Assembly (NCBI RefSeq): GCF_015207245.1
Contig: NZ_JADEXF010000132.1
Coordinates: forward strand, 1 to 7,564
DNA length: 7,564 bases
Direction of reading: 5' to 3'
DNA from: Nostoc cf. edaphicum LEGE 07299
GTDB taxonomy: Bacteria; Cyanobacteriota; Cyanobacteriia; Cyanobacteriales; Nostocaceae
The notes under the pieces: generated by a model
The model's input: the letters and a program-made list of their open reading frames with translations, nothing else
The model's database searches: none
What the model was told of the DNA's origin: nothing
Position numbers and translations under genes: made by a program
Shown: positions 1 through 7,337 of the stretch, piece after piece
How positions within the stretch are numbered: the stretch's first letter is position 1
How the letters are laid out: each line of letters opens with the position of its first letter

Positions 1-1563
1 CTCCTATATCTTGCCCAAGCTTTGGGAAGACAAGAAACTACTGATGATTTTAATATTACAGTTATTTCTAACAATCTACACTCAGTAACTGGAACAGAAG
101 TACTTTCTCCAGAGAAAGCAACTTTACTCGGAACAGTTAAAGTTATTTCTCAAGAATATTCAAATATTCATTGTTGTAGTATTGATGTTATCTTACCCTC
201 TAACGGTAGTTGGCAAGAAGAAAAACTTCTAGAGAAAATACTAGCAGAACTGACGGTTGATGATTCCCAAAAGTTAATTGCTTATCGAGGTTTGAATCGG
301 TGGGTGCAAAGTTTTGAGCCTGTGCGCTTTGATAAAGCTAAAATCGAAAAGCCTCGACTAAGAGAAAAAGGAGTCTATTTAATTACAGGTGGACTTGGAG
401 GTATTGGACTTGTTTTAGCAGAATACTTAGCTCGAACTGTACAAGCAAAACTACTGTTAGTAGGACGTTCTGCTTTGCCACAAAAAGATGAGTGGGAAAA
501 ATGGCTCACTACTCATGATAAGACTGATAGTACTAGCTGCAAGATTCGCAAAGTTCAAGAACTCGAACAGTTGGGTGCAGAAGTTTTGCTGATGAGTGCT
601 GATGTCAGCAACATAGAACAAATGCGAAGTGCTGTTGCTCAGGCTCAACAGCAATTTGGTCAATTAAATGGTGTCATTCATGCTGCTGGAGTTCTTGAAG
701 GCAAGTCTTTTGGAGTCATTGAAAATATAAATAAAACTGATTGTGAGCAACAATTTCAACCAAAAGTATACGGACTTATAGTATTAGACAAGGTTTTGCA
801 AAATAAAGAGCTTGATTTTTGTTTATTGCTATCTTCCTTATCATCTGTCTTAGGAGGATTAGGATTTGTTGCCTACTCAGCAGCGAACATATTCATGGAC
901 GCTTTTGTACACAAACACAATCAGAGCCATCCTGTTCTATGGAGCAGTATAAGCTGGGATAGTTGGCAACTTGAAAAAGAAAATATACAAGGTATATCGG
1001 TTGGCACAAGTGTGACTGAATTTGCGTTAAATGCTAAAGAAGGTATAGAAGCATTTCAAAGTGTTTTGAACTGTAGTGAATTAAATCATATAGTTATTTC
1101 TACTGGAGAAATTCAAACTAGGATTGACCAATGGATTCATCTCAAATCTTTACAACATACAGCAGCTAGACAACGAAAAAATTCACTATCATTTCATCCC
1201 AGACCAGATTTACAAAATCGATATGTTCCTGTCACAAATGAGCTAGAGCAAGGCATTGCTAACATTTGGCAAGAAATTCTAGGGATAAAAGATGTAGGTC
1301 TCCATGATAATTTCTTTGAATTAGGAGGTGACTCATTACTTATAATTCAGGTTCGCAATAAACTTATAAAAATATTAAACAAAAATATTTCAATCGCTGA
1401 CCTGTTTGAATATTCGACCATAAGTGCTTTAGCAGAATATCTCGGCGGAAGAACTGTTGAAGAAGCAACATTTCAGCAAGCGGATGAACGTGCCAGCAGA
1501 AAAGAAACGGCTATGCAAGAAAAAAGAAAATTAGTGAAACAAAGGAGGATGATAGATGGATAA
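1..1563 (+). CDS. Modular type I polyketide synthase, C-terminal part (KR-ACP), 5' end outside window
   Basis: The frame is open from base 1, so this is the end of a longer PKS; the TTG at base 22 is internal. The first ~110 codons match the structural half of a ketoreductase. The catalytic KR follows with an intact nucleotide-binding motif TGGLGGIG (385-408), a VGRS motif whose Arg (466-468) should contact the NADPH phosphate, catalytic Lys in PKVYG (763-765), Ser (835-837), Tyr (874-876) and Asn (886-888). It should reduce the beta-keto group of the ACP-bound chain in the cytoplasm. The usual LDD motif of B-type KRs reads LEG, so stereochemistry is not assignable. The ACP follows (about 1240-1450), with its phosphopantetheine Ser in LGGDSL (1333-1335). 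The protein ends in a charged, mostly basic tail (for example KRKLVKQRR), typical of PKS docking helices. The stop overlaps the next gene's start by 8 bases, so the two are probably co-transcribed and translationally coupled. KS and AT must lie upstream. Confidence 0.93.
   Translation, partial: LLYLAQALGRQETTDDFNITVISNNLHSVTGTEVLSPEKATLLGTVKVISQEYSNIHCCSIDVILPSNGSWQEEKLLEKILAELTVDDSQKLIAYRGLNRWVQSFEPVRFDKAKIEKPRLREKGVYLITGGLGGIGLVLAEYLARTVQAKLLLVGRSALPQKDEWEKWLTTHDKTDSTSCKIRKVQELEQLGAEVLLMSADVSNIEQMRSAVAQAQQQFGQLNGVIHAAGVLEGKSFGVIENINKTDCEQQFQPKVYGLIVLDKVLQNKELDFCLLLSSLSSVLGGLGFVAYSAANIFMDAFVHKHNQSHPVLWSSISWDSWQLEKENIQGISVGTSVTEFALNAKEGIEAFQSVLNCSELNHIVISTGEIQTRIDQWIHLKSLQHTAARQRKNSLSFHPRPDLQNRYVPVTNELEQGIANIWQEILGIKDVGLHDNFFELGGDSLLIIQVRNKLIKILNKNISIADLFEYSTISALAEYLGGRTVEEATFQQADERASRKETAMQEKRKLVKQRRMIDG
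1541..1548 (+). promoter_or_regulatory. Strong ribosome binding site for the second PKS gene
   Basis: AAAGGAGG lies inside the last codons of the upstream PKS gene, 7 bases before the ATG at 1556. This near-perfect Shine-Dalgarno sequence favours the ATG at 1556 over the in-frame ATG at 1571, and suggests reinitiation or coupling at the overlapping stop/start. Confidence 0.8.
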
Positions 1564-4500
1564 CGGAGAAATGGATGATTCCATCAAAGGTATAGCCATA
1601 ATTGGTCTTGTTGGTCGTTTTCCAGGAGCCAAAGATGTTAAGGAATTTTGGCAGAATCTTTGTAATGGACAGGAGTCTATTTCCTTCTTCAATGAAGAGG
1701 AATTGGCTGTTTCAGGCATAGATATAGCATGGTTACACGATCCTCAGTATGTAAGAGCAGGTGCTCGTCTGTCAGACATCGAGATGTTTGATGCTCCCTT
1801 CTTCGATTTCTCACCAAGGGAAGCCGAAATCATGGATCCCCAACACCGTATTATTCTTGAGTGTGCTTGGCAAGCTCTAGAAAATGCTGGTTATGCTCCA
1901 GGAGTAGGCAAAGGATTGAGTGGTGTTTACGTAGGAACCAACTTGAGTATTTATATGCTTGACAATTTAGGTTCTAATCCTGACGTGATCAAATCAATGG
2001 GTTCCTCAATTTTCTTTAATAATGTTCAAGACTTTGCAGCCACAAGAGTTTCATATAAATTAGACTTGAAAGGGCCGAGTATTAACATTAGTACGGCTTG
2101 CTCCACGTCATTGGTAGCTGTTCACTCGGCCTGCCAAGGATTGCTGAATTATGAGTGTGATCTAGCTTTGGCAGGTGGCATTTCGATACAGTCTCTGCAA
2201 AAGCAAGGTTATTTCTATGAAGAAGGAGGGATAACTTCTGCCGATGGTCACTGTCGTGCATTTGATGCTAAAGCAAATGGAACTGTTTTCGGCGACGGGG
2301 TAGGTATTGTCGTACTGAAGAGATTAGAGGATGCTTTGGCAGATGGGGACTGCATTCATGCGGTGATTAAAGGTTCAGCTATTAATAATGATGGAGCCGC
2401 TAAGGTAGGTTATACAGCGCCTAGCGTGGGTGGTCAAGGTTCAGTAATAGCTGAGGCTCAGGCGATCGCTGGATTTAATCCAGAGACAATTACCTATATC
2501 GAAACACATGGAACGGGCACAAGCTTGGGAGATCCGATTGAAATTAGCGCCCTCAAAAAGGTGTTTGAAGCTCGTACCAAAAATAATGGATTCTGTGCTA
2601 TTGGCTCGGTAAAGCCCAATGTTGGACATCAAAATATAGCCGCTGGCGTAACTAGTTTAATAAAAACGGTCATGGCGCTTAAACACGGTTTGATTCCTCC
2701 CAGCTTACACTTTGAACATCCTAATCCTGAGATAGATTTTGCCAATAGTCCCTTTTACGTCAACACCAAATTATCAGACTGGAAAACTAACGGTACACCA
2801 CGTCGAGCAGGTGTAAGTTCTTTTGGCATTGGCGGGACTAATGCCCATGTTCTTTTAGAAGAAGCTCCAGTGATTGAGGCTTCCAGTCCCTCGCGTCCTT
2901 GGCAATTGCTTCTACTGTCAGCTAAAACCAGTACAGCTCTGGAAACTGTGACAACGGAACTATGTACTCACTTGGAACAAAATCCTGATATTTTCCTACC
3001 TGATGTAGCTTATACTCTACAAGTAGGCCGTCGGGCTTTTGACTATCGCCGCATAGTAGTTTGCTCTGACCAAAAAGATGCAGTAAAATTACTTGACAAC
3101 CAAGACCCGCTACGTGTTGTTAGTCACCACCGGAAGCCAAGTCACTGTCCAGTTATCTTCATGTTTTCCGGACAAGGGTCACAATATGCAAACATGGCTC
3201 AGGAACTATATGAAATTGAAGCTACATTTCGTAGACACGTAGATAGTTGCGCCGAGATTTTGCAACCCCACCTCGGTCTTGATATCCGCTCCCTACTGTA
3301 TCCCAAGGAACAAGACACTGAGACTGCTTCAAAACGACTACAACAAACAGCCCTTACCCAAAGCGCGTTATTTGTTACAGAGTACGCCCTGGCCCAGTTA
3401 TTAATGTCATGGGGAGTACAACCAGAAGCAATGATTGGTCACAGCATCGGGGAATATGTCGCCGCGACTGTTGCAGGTGTATTTTCCCTAGAAGATGCCC
3501 TATTAATTGTGGCAAAAAGGGGAGAGTTAATGCAACAGGTACCCACAGGAAGTATGCTGGCAATTAGGCTTCCAGAAAAAGATGTGCGATCGCTACTCTC
3601 TGCACAGACGCTGTATAAAAATTCTCTACAAATCGCAGCGATTAACAGCCCATCTTCATGTGTAGTGTCTGGAACAAACGAGGCAGTTGCGACACTAAAA
3701 AATCAATTATCCTCTCAACAAGTTGAATGTCGGCTGTTGCATACATCTCATGCGTTTCATTCTGTGATGATGGAACCAATACTAGAAGCATTTCTTGAGG
3801 CTGTAAAAAAAGTTAAACTGAATCCACCACGCATTCGGTTTATTTCCAATGTAACTGGTAGTTGGATTACAGATGCACAAGCGACAAATCCTGATTATTG
3901 GTGTCAACATTTGCGAGAAACTGTGAGATTTTCAGATGGAATATCTCTACTGTTACAACAGTTTGAAGGTGTTTTTCTAGAAGTGGGACCAGGACGGACA
4001 TTAAGCACATTAACAACACAGCATTTAGATAAAAATACCAAACAACAAGTATTAACTTCATTACGCCATATTCAAGACCAACAATCTGATGTTAACTTTT
4101 TGTTGCAGACATTAGGTCGGTTATGGCTGGCTGGTTTAGAAATAGATTGGTCGGGATTTTATACTCACGAGCAGCGTCATCGTCTACCTTTGCCTACTTA
4201 TCCTTTTGAGCGACAACGGTACTGGATTGATGCTAAATCCCCATCGCCTTCTTTAAATAGTAAGTCAGTAAAATTAGATAATAAACAAGATATTGTCGAC
4301 TGGTTTTATGTTCCTTCTTGGAAACGCTCTTTTCTGCCTAATTCATCCTCTGATAAAATAGGATCTACACAAGATAACTGGCTATTTTTTGTTGATGACT
4401 TGGGAGTTGGCGAAAAATTAATTAATGCGTTGATCAACCAAGGGAAAAATGTCATTGCGGTTAAGCAAGGAGAACAGTTTAGTAAACTAAGTGATGATGT

Positions 4501-6241
4501 TTATACAATTAATCCATATAGATGCGAAGACTATGACGCTTTGTTTCGAGAATTGAGTTTATTCGGTAAAATTCCCCAAAATATTGCTTATTTATGGAGC
4601 ATCGGTAAACTAGAAAATTGTCAATCTAGAAAATTTTTAGAATTCAAAAGTCTGCTGTTTTTAACGCAGAGTTTTAGTAAGCTCAAAATTAGCGATGGGC
4701 TACGCCCCGCCGGAGGCGATCGCACTGTCCTTTTAGACAATCAATTACAACTTTGGATTATATCGAACAACATTCAAGATGTCAATGGTAATGAAACGTT
4801 AGACCCAGAAAAAGCAACAATATTAGGTTTATGTAAAGTTATTCCTCAAGAATATCCTAATATTATCTGTCGGTGTATTGATATTGCCTTAACAAATTGC
4901 CAAGTATCTGAAGATCAAAAGGGAAATTATAACAGTAATATTATTGATCAACTTTTAAGCGAGTTCACGGCTCTATCCTCAGACTTGATTGTTGCTTATC
5001 GTGATTTCTACCGCTGGGTACAAATATTTGAACCACTTCGATTAGAGTCGGTAGTTGAAGAAAAAACACCATTGAGAAAACGGGGTGTTTACCTATTTCC
5101 TGGCGGATTAGAAAATATTGGAGTTTTAATTGCAGAATATTTAGCAAAATCTCTACAAGCAAAACTTATATTTATCGAGGATTCTGCTTTTCCAGAAAAA
5201 GATGATTTCTCGCAATGGCTTGAAACTCGTACTCAAGAAGATGAAGTGAGTAACAAAATCAAAAAATTACTAGCATTAGAGGAATTAGGCGCAAAAGTTT
5301 TGGTGATGCGTTCAGATATAACTAACTATGAACAAATCCACCAGACTCTTGCACCTGAGAATATTGGTCAAATTCATGGGGTTATCTATTCAACTGGAAT
5401 CAAGCGTAAAAATATATTTAGTTCGATTCCAGAAATTGGTAATATAGAATTGGAAAACCTATTTGACTCCCAACATCATCAGATTACTCTACTAGAACAA
5501 GTATTACAGAAGAGAAAATTAGATTTTTGTCTTGTGTTTTCTTCTTTATCTTCCGTTTTAGGAGGATTTGGGTTAGGTTTATATTCAGCAGCTAATAATT
5601 TCATAGATACCTTTACTAACCGACACAACCGGACTCACTCTTTACCGTGGTACACTCTAAATTGGGACAAAGTACAACTCAATACGACCGAAGAGCAAAA
5701 AGCATTGGGACAAGTATCTGGGGTAGAATTAGCGATTACTCCAACAGAAACTGTAGAAGTATTCAAACGAATATTTTCTCTAGATAAACCAACTCAGGTT
5801 ATTGTTTCCACGGTAGATTTAAAAGCTAGGTGCAAGCGCATATTTGACCTCGACTCTCTACCCGATTCAAAATCTTTCTCTCAAATAGACTCATTCTCGC
5901 TCTACTCCAGACCTAACCTTAGTAATTCATATCTTGCTCCGACAAATGAGTTGGAAAAACAAATTACAGAAATATGGCAAAAGGTACTTGGAATCACAGA
6001 AATTGGTGTTTACGATAACTTCTATGAGTTAGGAGGAGACTCCCTTATTGCAACTCAATTAGTTTCTCGATTGCGAGAAAAATTTCCTGTAGAACTACCA
6101 CTGCGTGACCTTTTATTAGAAGCAATGATACCAGTCAAACAGGCAGAAATGATTGAGCAACTTCTGTTAGAAAAAATTGAAGAGTTATCCGAGGAAGAGG
6201 CAGAATTGCTTTTAGGTAATCGTGCAGATATTGACATCTAG
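1556..6241 (+). CDS. Type I polyketide synthase, single module KS-AT-KR(degenerate)-ACP, 1561 aa
   Basis: One extension module. The KS (residues ~10-435) has active-site Cys182 in TACSTSL, His318 in HGTGT and His358 in NVGH. The AT (~532-850) has nucleophile Ser630 in GHSIGE, Arg655 and His735 in HAFHS; HAFH is the usual malonyl-CoA signature. A YPFERQRYW linker (882-890) ends the KS-AT part. No DH or ER follows: the next ~280 residues are the KR structural subdomain. The catalytic KR is degenerate. TGGLGGIG is replaced by PGGLENIG (1182-1189), the NADPH-phosphate GR by E1208-D1209, and the catalytic Lys by Gln1306, although Ser1330, Tyr1343 and Asn1347 remain. The ACP (~1465-1535) has its phosphopantetheine Ser1496 in LGGDSL. 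The acidic tail (EKIEELSEEEAELLL) resembles docking tails of cyanobacterial subunits that feed an NRPS. The likely output is an unreduced beta-ketoacyl-ACP. The KR-ACP part is paralogous to that of the upstream gene. Confidence 0.95.
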   Translation: MDNGEMDDSIKGIAIIGLVGRFPGAKDVKEFWQNLCNGQESISFFNEEELAVSGIDIAWLHDPQYVRAGARLSDIEMFDAPFFDFSPREAEIMDPQHRIILECAWQALENAGYAPGVGKGLSGVYVGTNLSIYMLDNLGSNPDVIKSMGSSIFFNNVQDFAATRVSYKLDLKGPSINISTACSTSLVAVHSACQGLLNYECDLALAGGISIQSLQKQGYFYEEGGITSADGHCRAFDAKANGTVFGDGVGIVVLKRLEDALADGDCIHAVIKGSAINNDGAAKVGYTAPSVGGQGSVIAEAQAIAGFNPETITYIETHGTGTSLGDPIEISALKKVFEARTKNNGFCAIGSVKPNVGHQNIAAGVTSLIKTVMALKHGLIPPSLHFEHPNPEIDFANSPFYVNTKLSDWKTNGTPRRAGVSSFGIGGTNAHVLLEEAPVIEASSPSRPWQLLLLSAKTSTALETVTTELCTHLEQNPDIFLPDVAYTLQVGRRAFDYRRIVVCSDQKDAVKLLDNQDPLRVVSHHRKPSHCPVIFMFSGQGSQYANMAQELYEIEATFRRHVDSCAEILQPHLGLDIRSLLYPKEQDTETASKRLQQTALTQSALFVTEYALAQLLMSWGVQPEAMIGHSIGEYVAATVAGVFSLEDALLIVAKRGELMQQVPTGSMLAIRLPEKDVRSLLSAQTLYKNSLQIAAINSPSSCVVSGTNEAVATLKNQLSSQQVECRLLHTSHAFHSVMMEPILEAFLEAVKKVKLNPPRIRFISNVTGSWITDAQATNPDYWCQHLRETVRFSDGISLLLQQFEGVFLEVGPGRTLSTLTTQHLDKNTKQQVLTSLRHIQDQQSDVNFLLQTLGRLWLAGLEIDWSGFYTHEQRHRLPLPTYPFERQRYWIDAKSPSPSLNSKSVKLDNKQDIVDWFYVPSWKRSFLPNSSSDKIGSTQDNWLFFVDDLGVGEKLINALINQGKNVIAVKQGEQFSKLSDDVYTINPYRCEDYDALFRELSLFGKIPQNIAYLWSIGKLENCQSRKFLEFKSLLFLTQSFSKLKISDGLRPAGGDRTVLLDNQLQLWIISNNIQDVNGNETLDPEKATILGLCKVIPQEYPNIICRCIDIALTNCQVSEDQKGNYNSNIIDQLLSEFTALSSDLIVAYRDFYRWVQIFEPLRLESVVEEKTPLRKRGVYLFPGGLENIGVLIAEYLAKSLQAKLIFIEDSAFPEKDDFSQWLETRTQEDEVSNKIKKLLALEELGAKVLVMRSDITNYEQIHQTLAPENIGQIHGVIYSTGIKRKNIFSSIPEIGNIELENLFDSQHHQITLLEQVLQKRKLDFCLVFSSLSSVLGGFGLGLYSAANNFIDTFTNRHNRTHSLPWYTLNWDKVQLNTTEEQKALGQVSGVELAITPTETVEVFKRIFSLDKPTQVIVSTVDLKARCKRIFDLDSLPDSKSFSQIDSFSLYSRPNLSNSYLAPTNELEKQITEIWQKVLGITEIGVYDNFYELGGDSLIATQLVSRLREKFPVELPLRDLLLEAMIPVKQAEMIEQLLLEKIEELSEEEAELLLGNRADIDI
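2462..2469. repeat. HIP1 octamer GCGATCGC
   Basis: Perfect copy of the highly iterated palindrome of cyanobacterial genomes, inside the KS coding region. It supports a cyanobacterial origin and has no known local function. Confidence 0.85.
3586..3593. repeat. HIP1 octamer GCGATCGC
   Basis: Second perfect HIP1 copy, inside the AT coding region. Confidence 0.85.
4692..4723. repeat. 32-base HIP1-associated palindromic repeat inside the PKS gene (three-way-junction fold)
   Basis: Outer arms GCGAT (4692-4696) and ATCGC (4719-4723) pair with each other. They enclose two adjacent hairpins: GGGC/GCCC with loop TAC (4697-4707) and CGCC/GGCG with loop GGA (4708-4718). Every base is either paired or in a 3-base loop. 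The right end contains a HIP1 octamer (4716-4723). The GC-rich block sits in AT-rich DNA and encodes about residues 1046-1056 (SDGLRPAGGDR) in the KR structural subdomain, where the paralogous gene 1 protein lacks roughly 15 residues. It resembles the small dispersed mobile repeats of Nostocales, inserted so that the frame stays open. Membership in a named family is not established. Confidence 0.7.
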
Positions 6242-6248
6242 AGGCTTT

Positions 6249-6275
6249 AAAATGCGAGGATTACCTCACATTTTT
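6249..6275 (+). terminator. Putative Rho-independent terminator of the PKS transcript
   Basis: AAAATG (6249-6254) pairs with CATTTT (6269-6274), and GAGG (6256-6259) with CCTC (6264-6267). There is one internal C/A mismatch and an ATTA loop. The 3' arm ends in five T. It begins 7 bases after the PKS stop codon. The stem is moderately AT-rich, so strength is uncertain. Confidence 0.5.
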
Positions 6276-6290
6276 ATGATCTTAATATAC

Positions 6291-6301
6291 GAATTATAAG
6301 C
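6291..6301. repeat. 11-base direct repeat GAATTATAAGC, copy 1
   Basis: Identical to 6380-6390, with start-to-start spacing of 89 bases. The repeat contains TATAAG, so it may be a duplicated promoter or operator element, or may flank inserted DNA that includes the G-rich block. Confidence 0.45.
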
Positions 6302-6338
6302 CAATACAGTTCAGTTAAGGAAATTTATCTGTTAAGGC

Positions 6339-6353
6339 GGGGAGCAGGGGGAG
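6339..6353. repeat. G-rich intergenic repeat of cyanobacterial type
   Basis: GGGGAGCAGGGGGAG stands out in an AT-rich spacer and is followed by an A-run. It resembles the short G/C-skewed repetitive sequences common between genes in heterocyst-forming cyanobacteria. One unit only, so the family assignment is by appearance. Confidence 0.4.
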
Positions 6354-6379
6354 AAAAAAAGGCTTAACCCAAGCGTGTT

Positions 6380-6390
6380 GAATTATAAGC
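6380..6390. repeat. 11-base direct repeat GAATTATAAGC, copy 2
   Basis: Second identical copy, 81 bases before the methyltransferase start codon. It contains TATAAG, a possible -10 box, without a clear -35 partner. Confidence 0.45.
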
Positions 6391-6471
6391 GTGATTAAAA
6401 ATCATTACTTTTCTCTCGCTTTCTCCAGTAAATTGATTTGAAACCTTTAGTTAAAAACAGGAAAAAAGTTT

Positions 6472-7239
6472 ATGACTTCAGCAATTAATCCTCTTATGTC
6501 TTTAGCCAGCAATCCTCCAAATTATGAGCCGATTGCTCGCTTACAGAACGAATTCAAGAATAAAGATGAATTTATAAGCGAGGGTATACTACCTTATTTA
6601 GAGCAAATACTGTTTCCATATCTCTCTAAAGAAGCGCGTATTCTCGACCTGGGTTGCGGTTGTGGGTATTTAGTGCAACAGCTTCACCTTAAAGGGTATC
6701 AAATGACTGGGCTTGATGCATCTGAAGGAGTATTGCGCTATGCCCGAACAAACGCACCTGAAAGTGAATTTATCCTTAGTGATATACGCAAGTTTGAGTT
6801 GCCAGCTACCTTCGATGCTATTGTTTCAATCGATGTCTTACTTTTCATCCTAAATAATGAAGACTTGACAGCCGTCTTCCGAAATGTATATGCAGCACTA
6901 CAAGACAATGGTCTGTTTGTGTTCTCGATACCGTTAATAGAATTGATGCATAAGTATGTTGAACAAGGATATTTAAATCATATCAATGTTAATGATGAAT
7001 GCGCTTTTATTGAGTTATTCTATTACAAACCGGAACAAAGGATGTGGAAAATCGAAGTCACCGGGTTTGAATTGGTAGAGAAAACTTGGAAGCGTTCAGA
7101 CACTACTTGGCTGAGAAAGGATCACTTCTTGACAGATGTCCAATCGGCTTTAGAAAATGTGGGCTTCACAGAAATTAGTCATTTTAAGGCTGGAGAAGAA
7201 ACAGGTAACGCTTGCTTTGTTTGTCGGAAACGTCTCTAG
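6472..7239 (+). CDS. Class I SAM-dependent methyltransferase, 255 aa, probable tailoring enzyme
   Basis: A free-standing Rossmann-fold methyltransferase, probably cytoplasmic. Motif I is ILDLGCGCG (residues 57-65), the SAM-binding glycine loop after strand beta-1. The acidic residue ending beta-2, expected to hold the SAM ribose hydroxyls, is Asp82 in TGLDAS. A post-I/motif II region follows at FDAIVSIDV (114-122), then a motif III-like stretch at DNGLFVFS (145-152). The C-terminal ~90 residues form the variable substrate-binding part. The length is normal for the superfamily, and there is no signal peptide or membrane segment. The ATG at 6472 has a weak AGGA 9 bases upstream. Its position between a PKS and an NRPS implies tailoring of the cluster product. 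Whether it methylates O, N or C cannot be told from sequence. An enol or hydroxyl of the polyketide part is an attractive guess because the preceding module probably leaves a beta-keto group. Confidence 0.88.
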   Translation: MTSAINPLMSLASNPPNYEPIARLQNEFKNKDEFISEGILPYLEQILFPYLSKEARILDLGCGCGYLVQQLHLKGYQMTGLDASEGVLRYARTNAPESEFILSDIRKFELPATFDAIVSIDVLLFILNNEDLTAVFRNVYAALQDNGLFVFSIPLIELMHKYVEQGYLNHINVNDECAFIELFYYKPEQRMWKIEVTGFELVEKTWKRSDTTWLRKDHFLTDVQSALENVGFTEISHFKAGEETGNACFVCRKRL

Positions 7240-7298
7240 CGTGATAGTAAAATTATGAAAGTTTTTGGTCTAGCGGGAGTTAATAAACTCACGGAAGT

Positions 7299-7337
7299 TC
7301 ATCATTGAAAAATGAGTTGACGATATTTCAATGATGA
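7299..7337. promoter_or_regulatory. Perfect 12-bp inverted repeat between methyltransferase and NRPS genes
   Basis: TCATCATTGAAA (7299-7310) and TTTCAATGATGA (7326-7337) are exact reverse complements around a 15-base spacer. No T-run follows, so it is a poor intrinsic terminator. It lies directly against a candidate -35 box at 7338, which fits an operator or transcript hairpin equally well. Confidence 0.5.

Larger units (their letters stand above)
6242..6471. other. Intergenic region between PKS and methyltransferase genes
   Basis: This 230-base spacer has no credible coding sequence. It holds a terminator-like hairpin (6249-6275), an 11-base direct repeat (6291-6301 and 6380-6390), two GTTAAGG copies (6314-6320, 6331-6337), a G-rich repeat (6339-6353) and a small perfect palindrome, TGATT-AAA-AATCA (6392-6404). 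The two TATAAG hexamers within the direct repeats could be -10 boxes, but neither has a convincing -35 at normal spacing, so no promoter is called. A weak AGGA (6459-6462) lies 9 bases before the methyltransferase ATG. Confidence 0.6.

Noticed and set aside
22..24. TTG as the start of the first PKS gene
   Set aside because: The frame stays open to base 1 with sequence that continues the KR structural subdomain, so the true start lies outside the window.
3375..4061. Open frames on the minus strand within the PKS AT region (3375-3563, 3867-4061), and similar ones elsewhere in the PKS genes
   Set aside because: All lie opposite conserved PKS domains, show no domain motifs, and are explained as shadows of the real coding strand.
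4226..5080. Possible dehydratase domain between AT and KR of the second PKS
   Set aside because: The DH HxxxGxxxxP motif is not seen, and the stretch aligns with the KR structural subdomain at the start of gene 1.
6384..6389. TATAAG as -10 box of a methyltransferase promoter
   Set aside because: No acceptable -35 hexamer at 16-19 bases and no extended -10. Kept only as a note in the spacer entry.
7277..7290. Small hairpin GAGTT-AATA-AACTC as methyltransferase terminator
   Set aside because: Only 5 bp with no T-run, so too weak to call.
7256..7309. Short open frame of 17 codons (MKVFGLAGVNKLTEVHH) downstream of the methyltransferase
   Set aside because: Very short, no ribosome binding site, no recognisable family, and its end runs into the inverted repeat. 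Likely chance.
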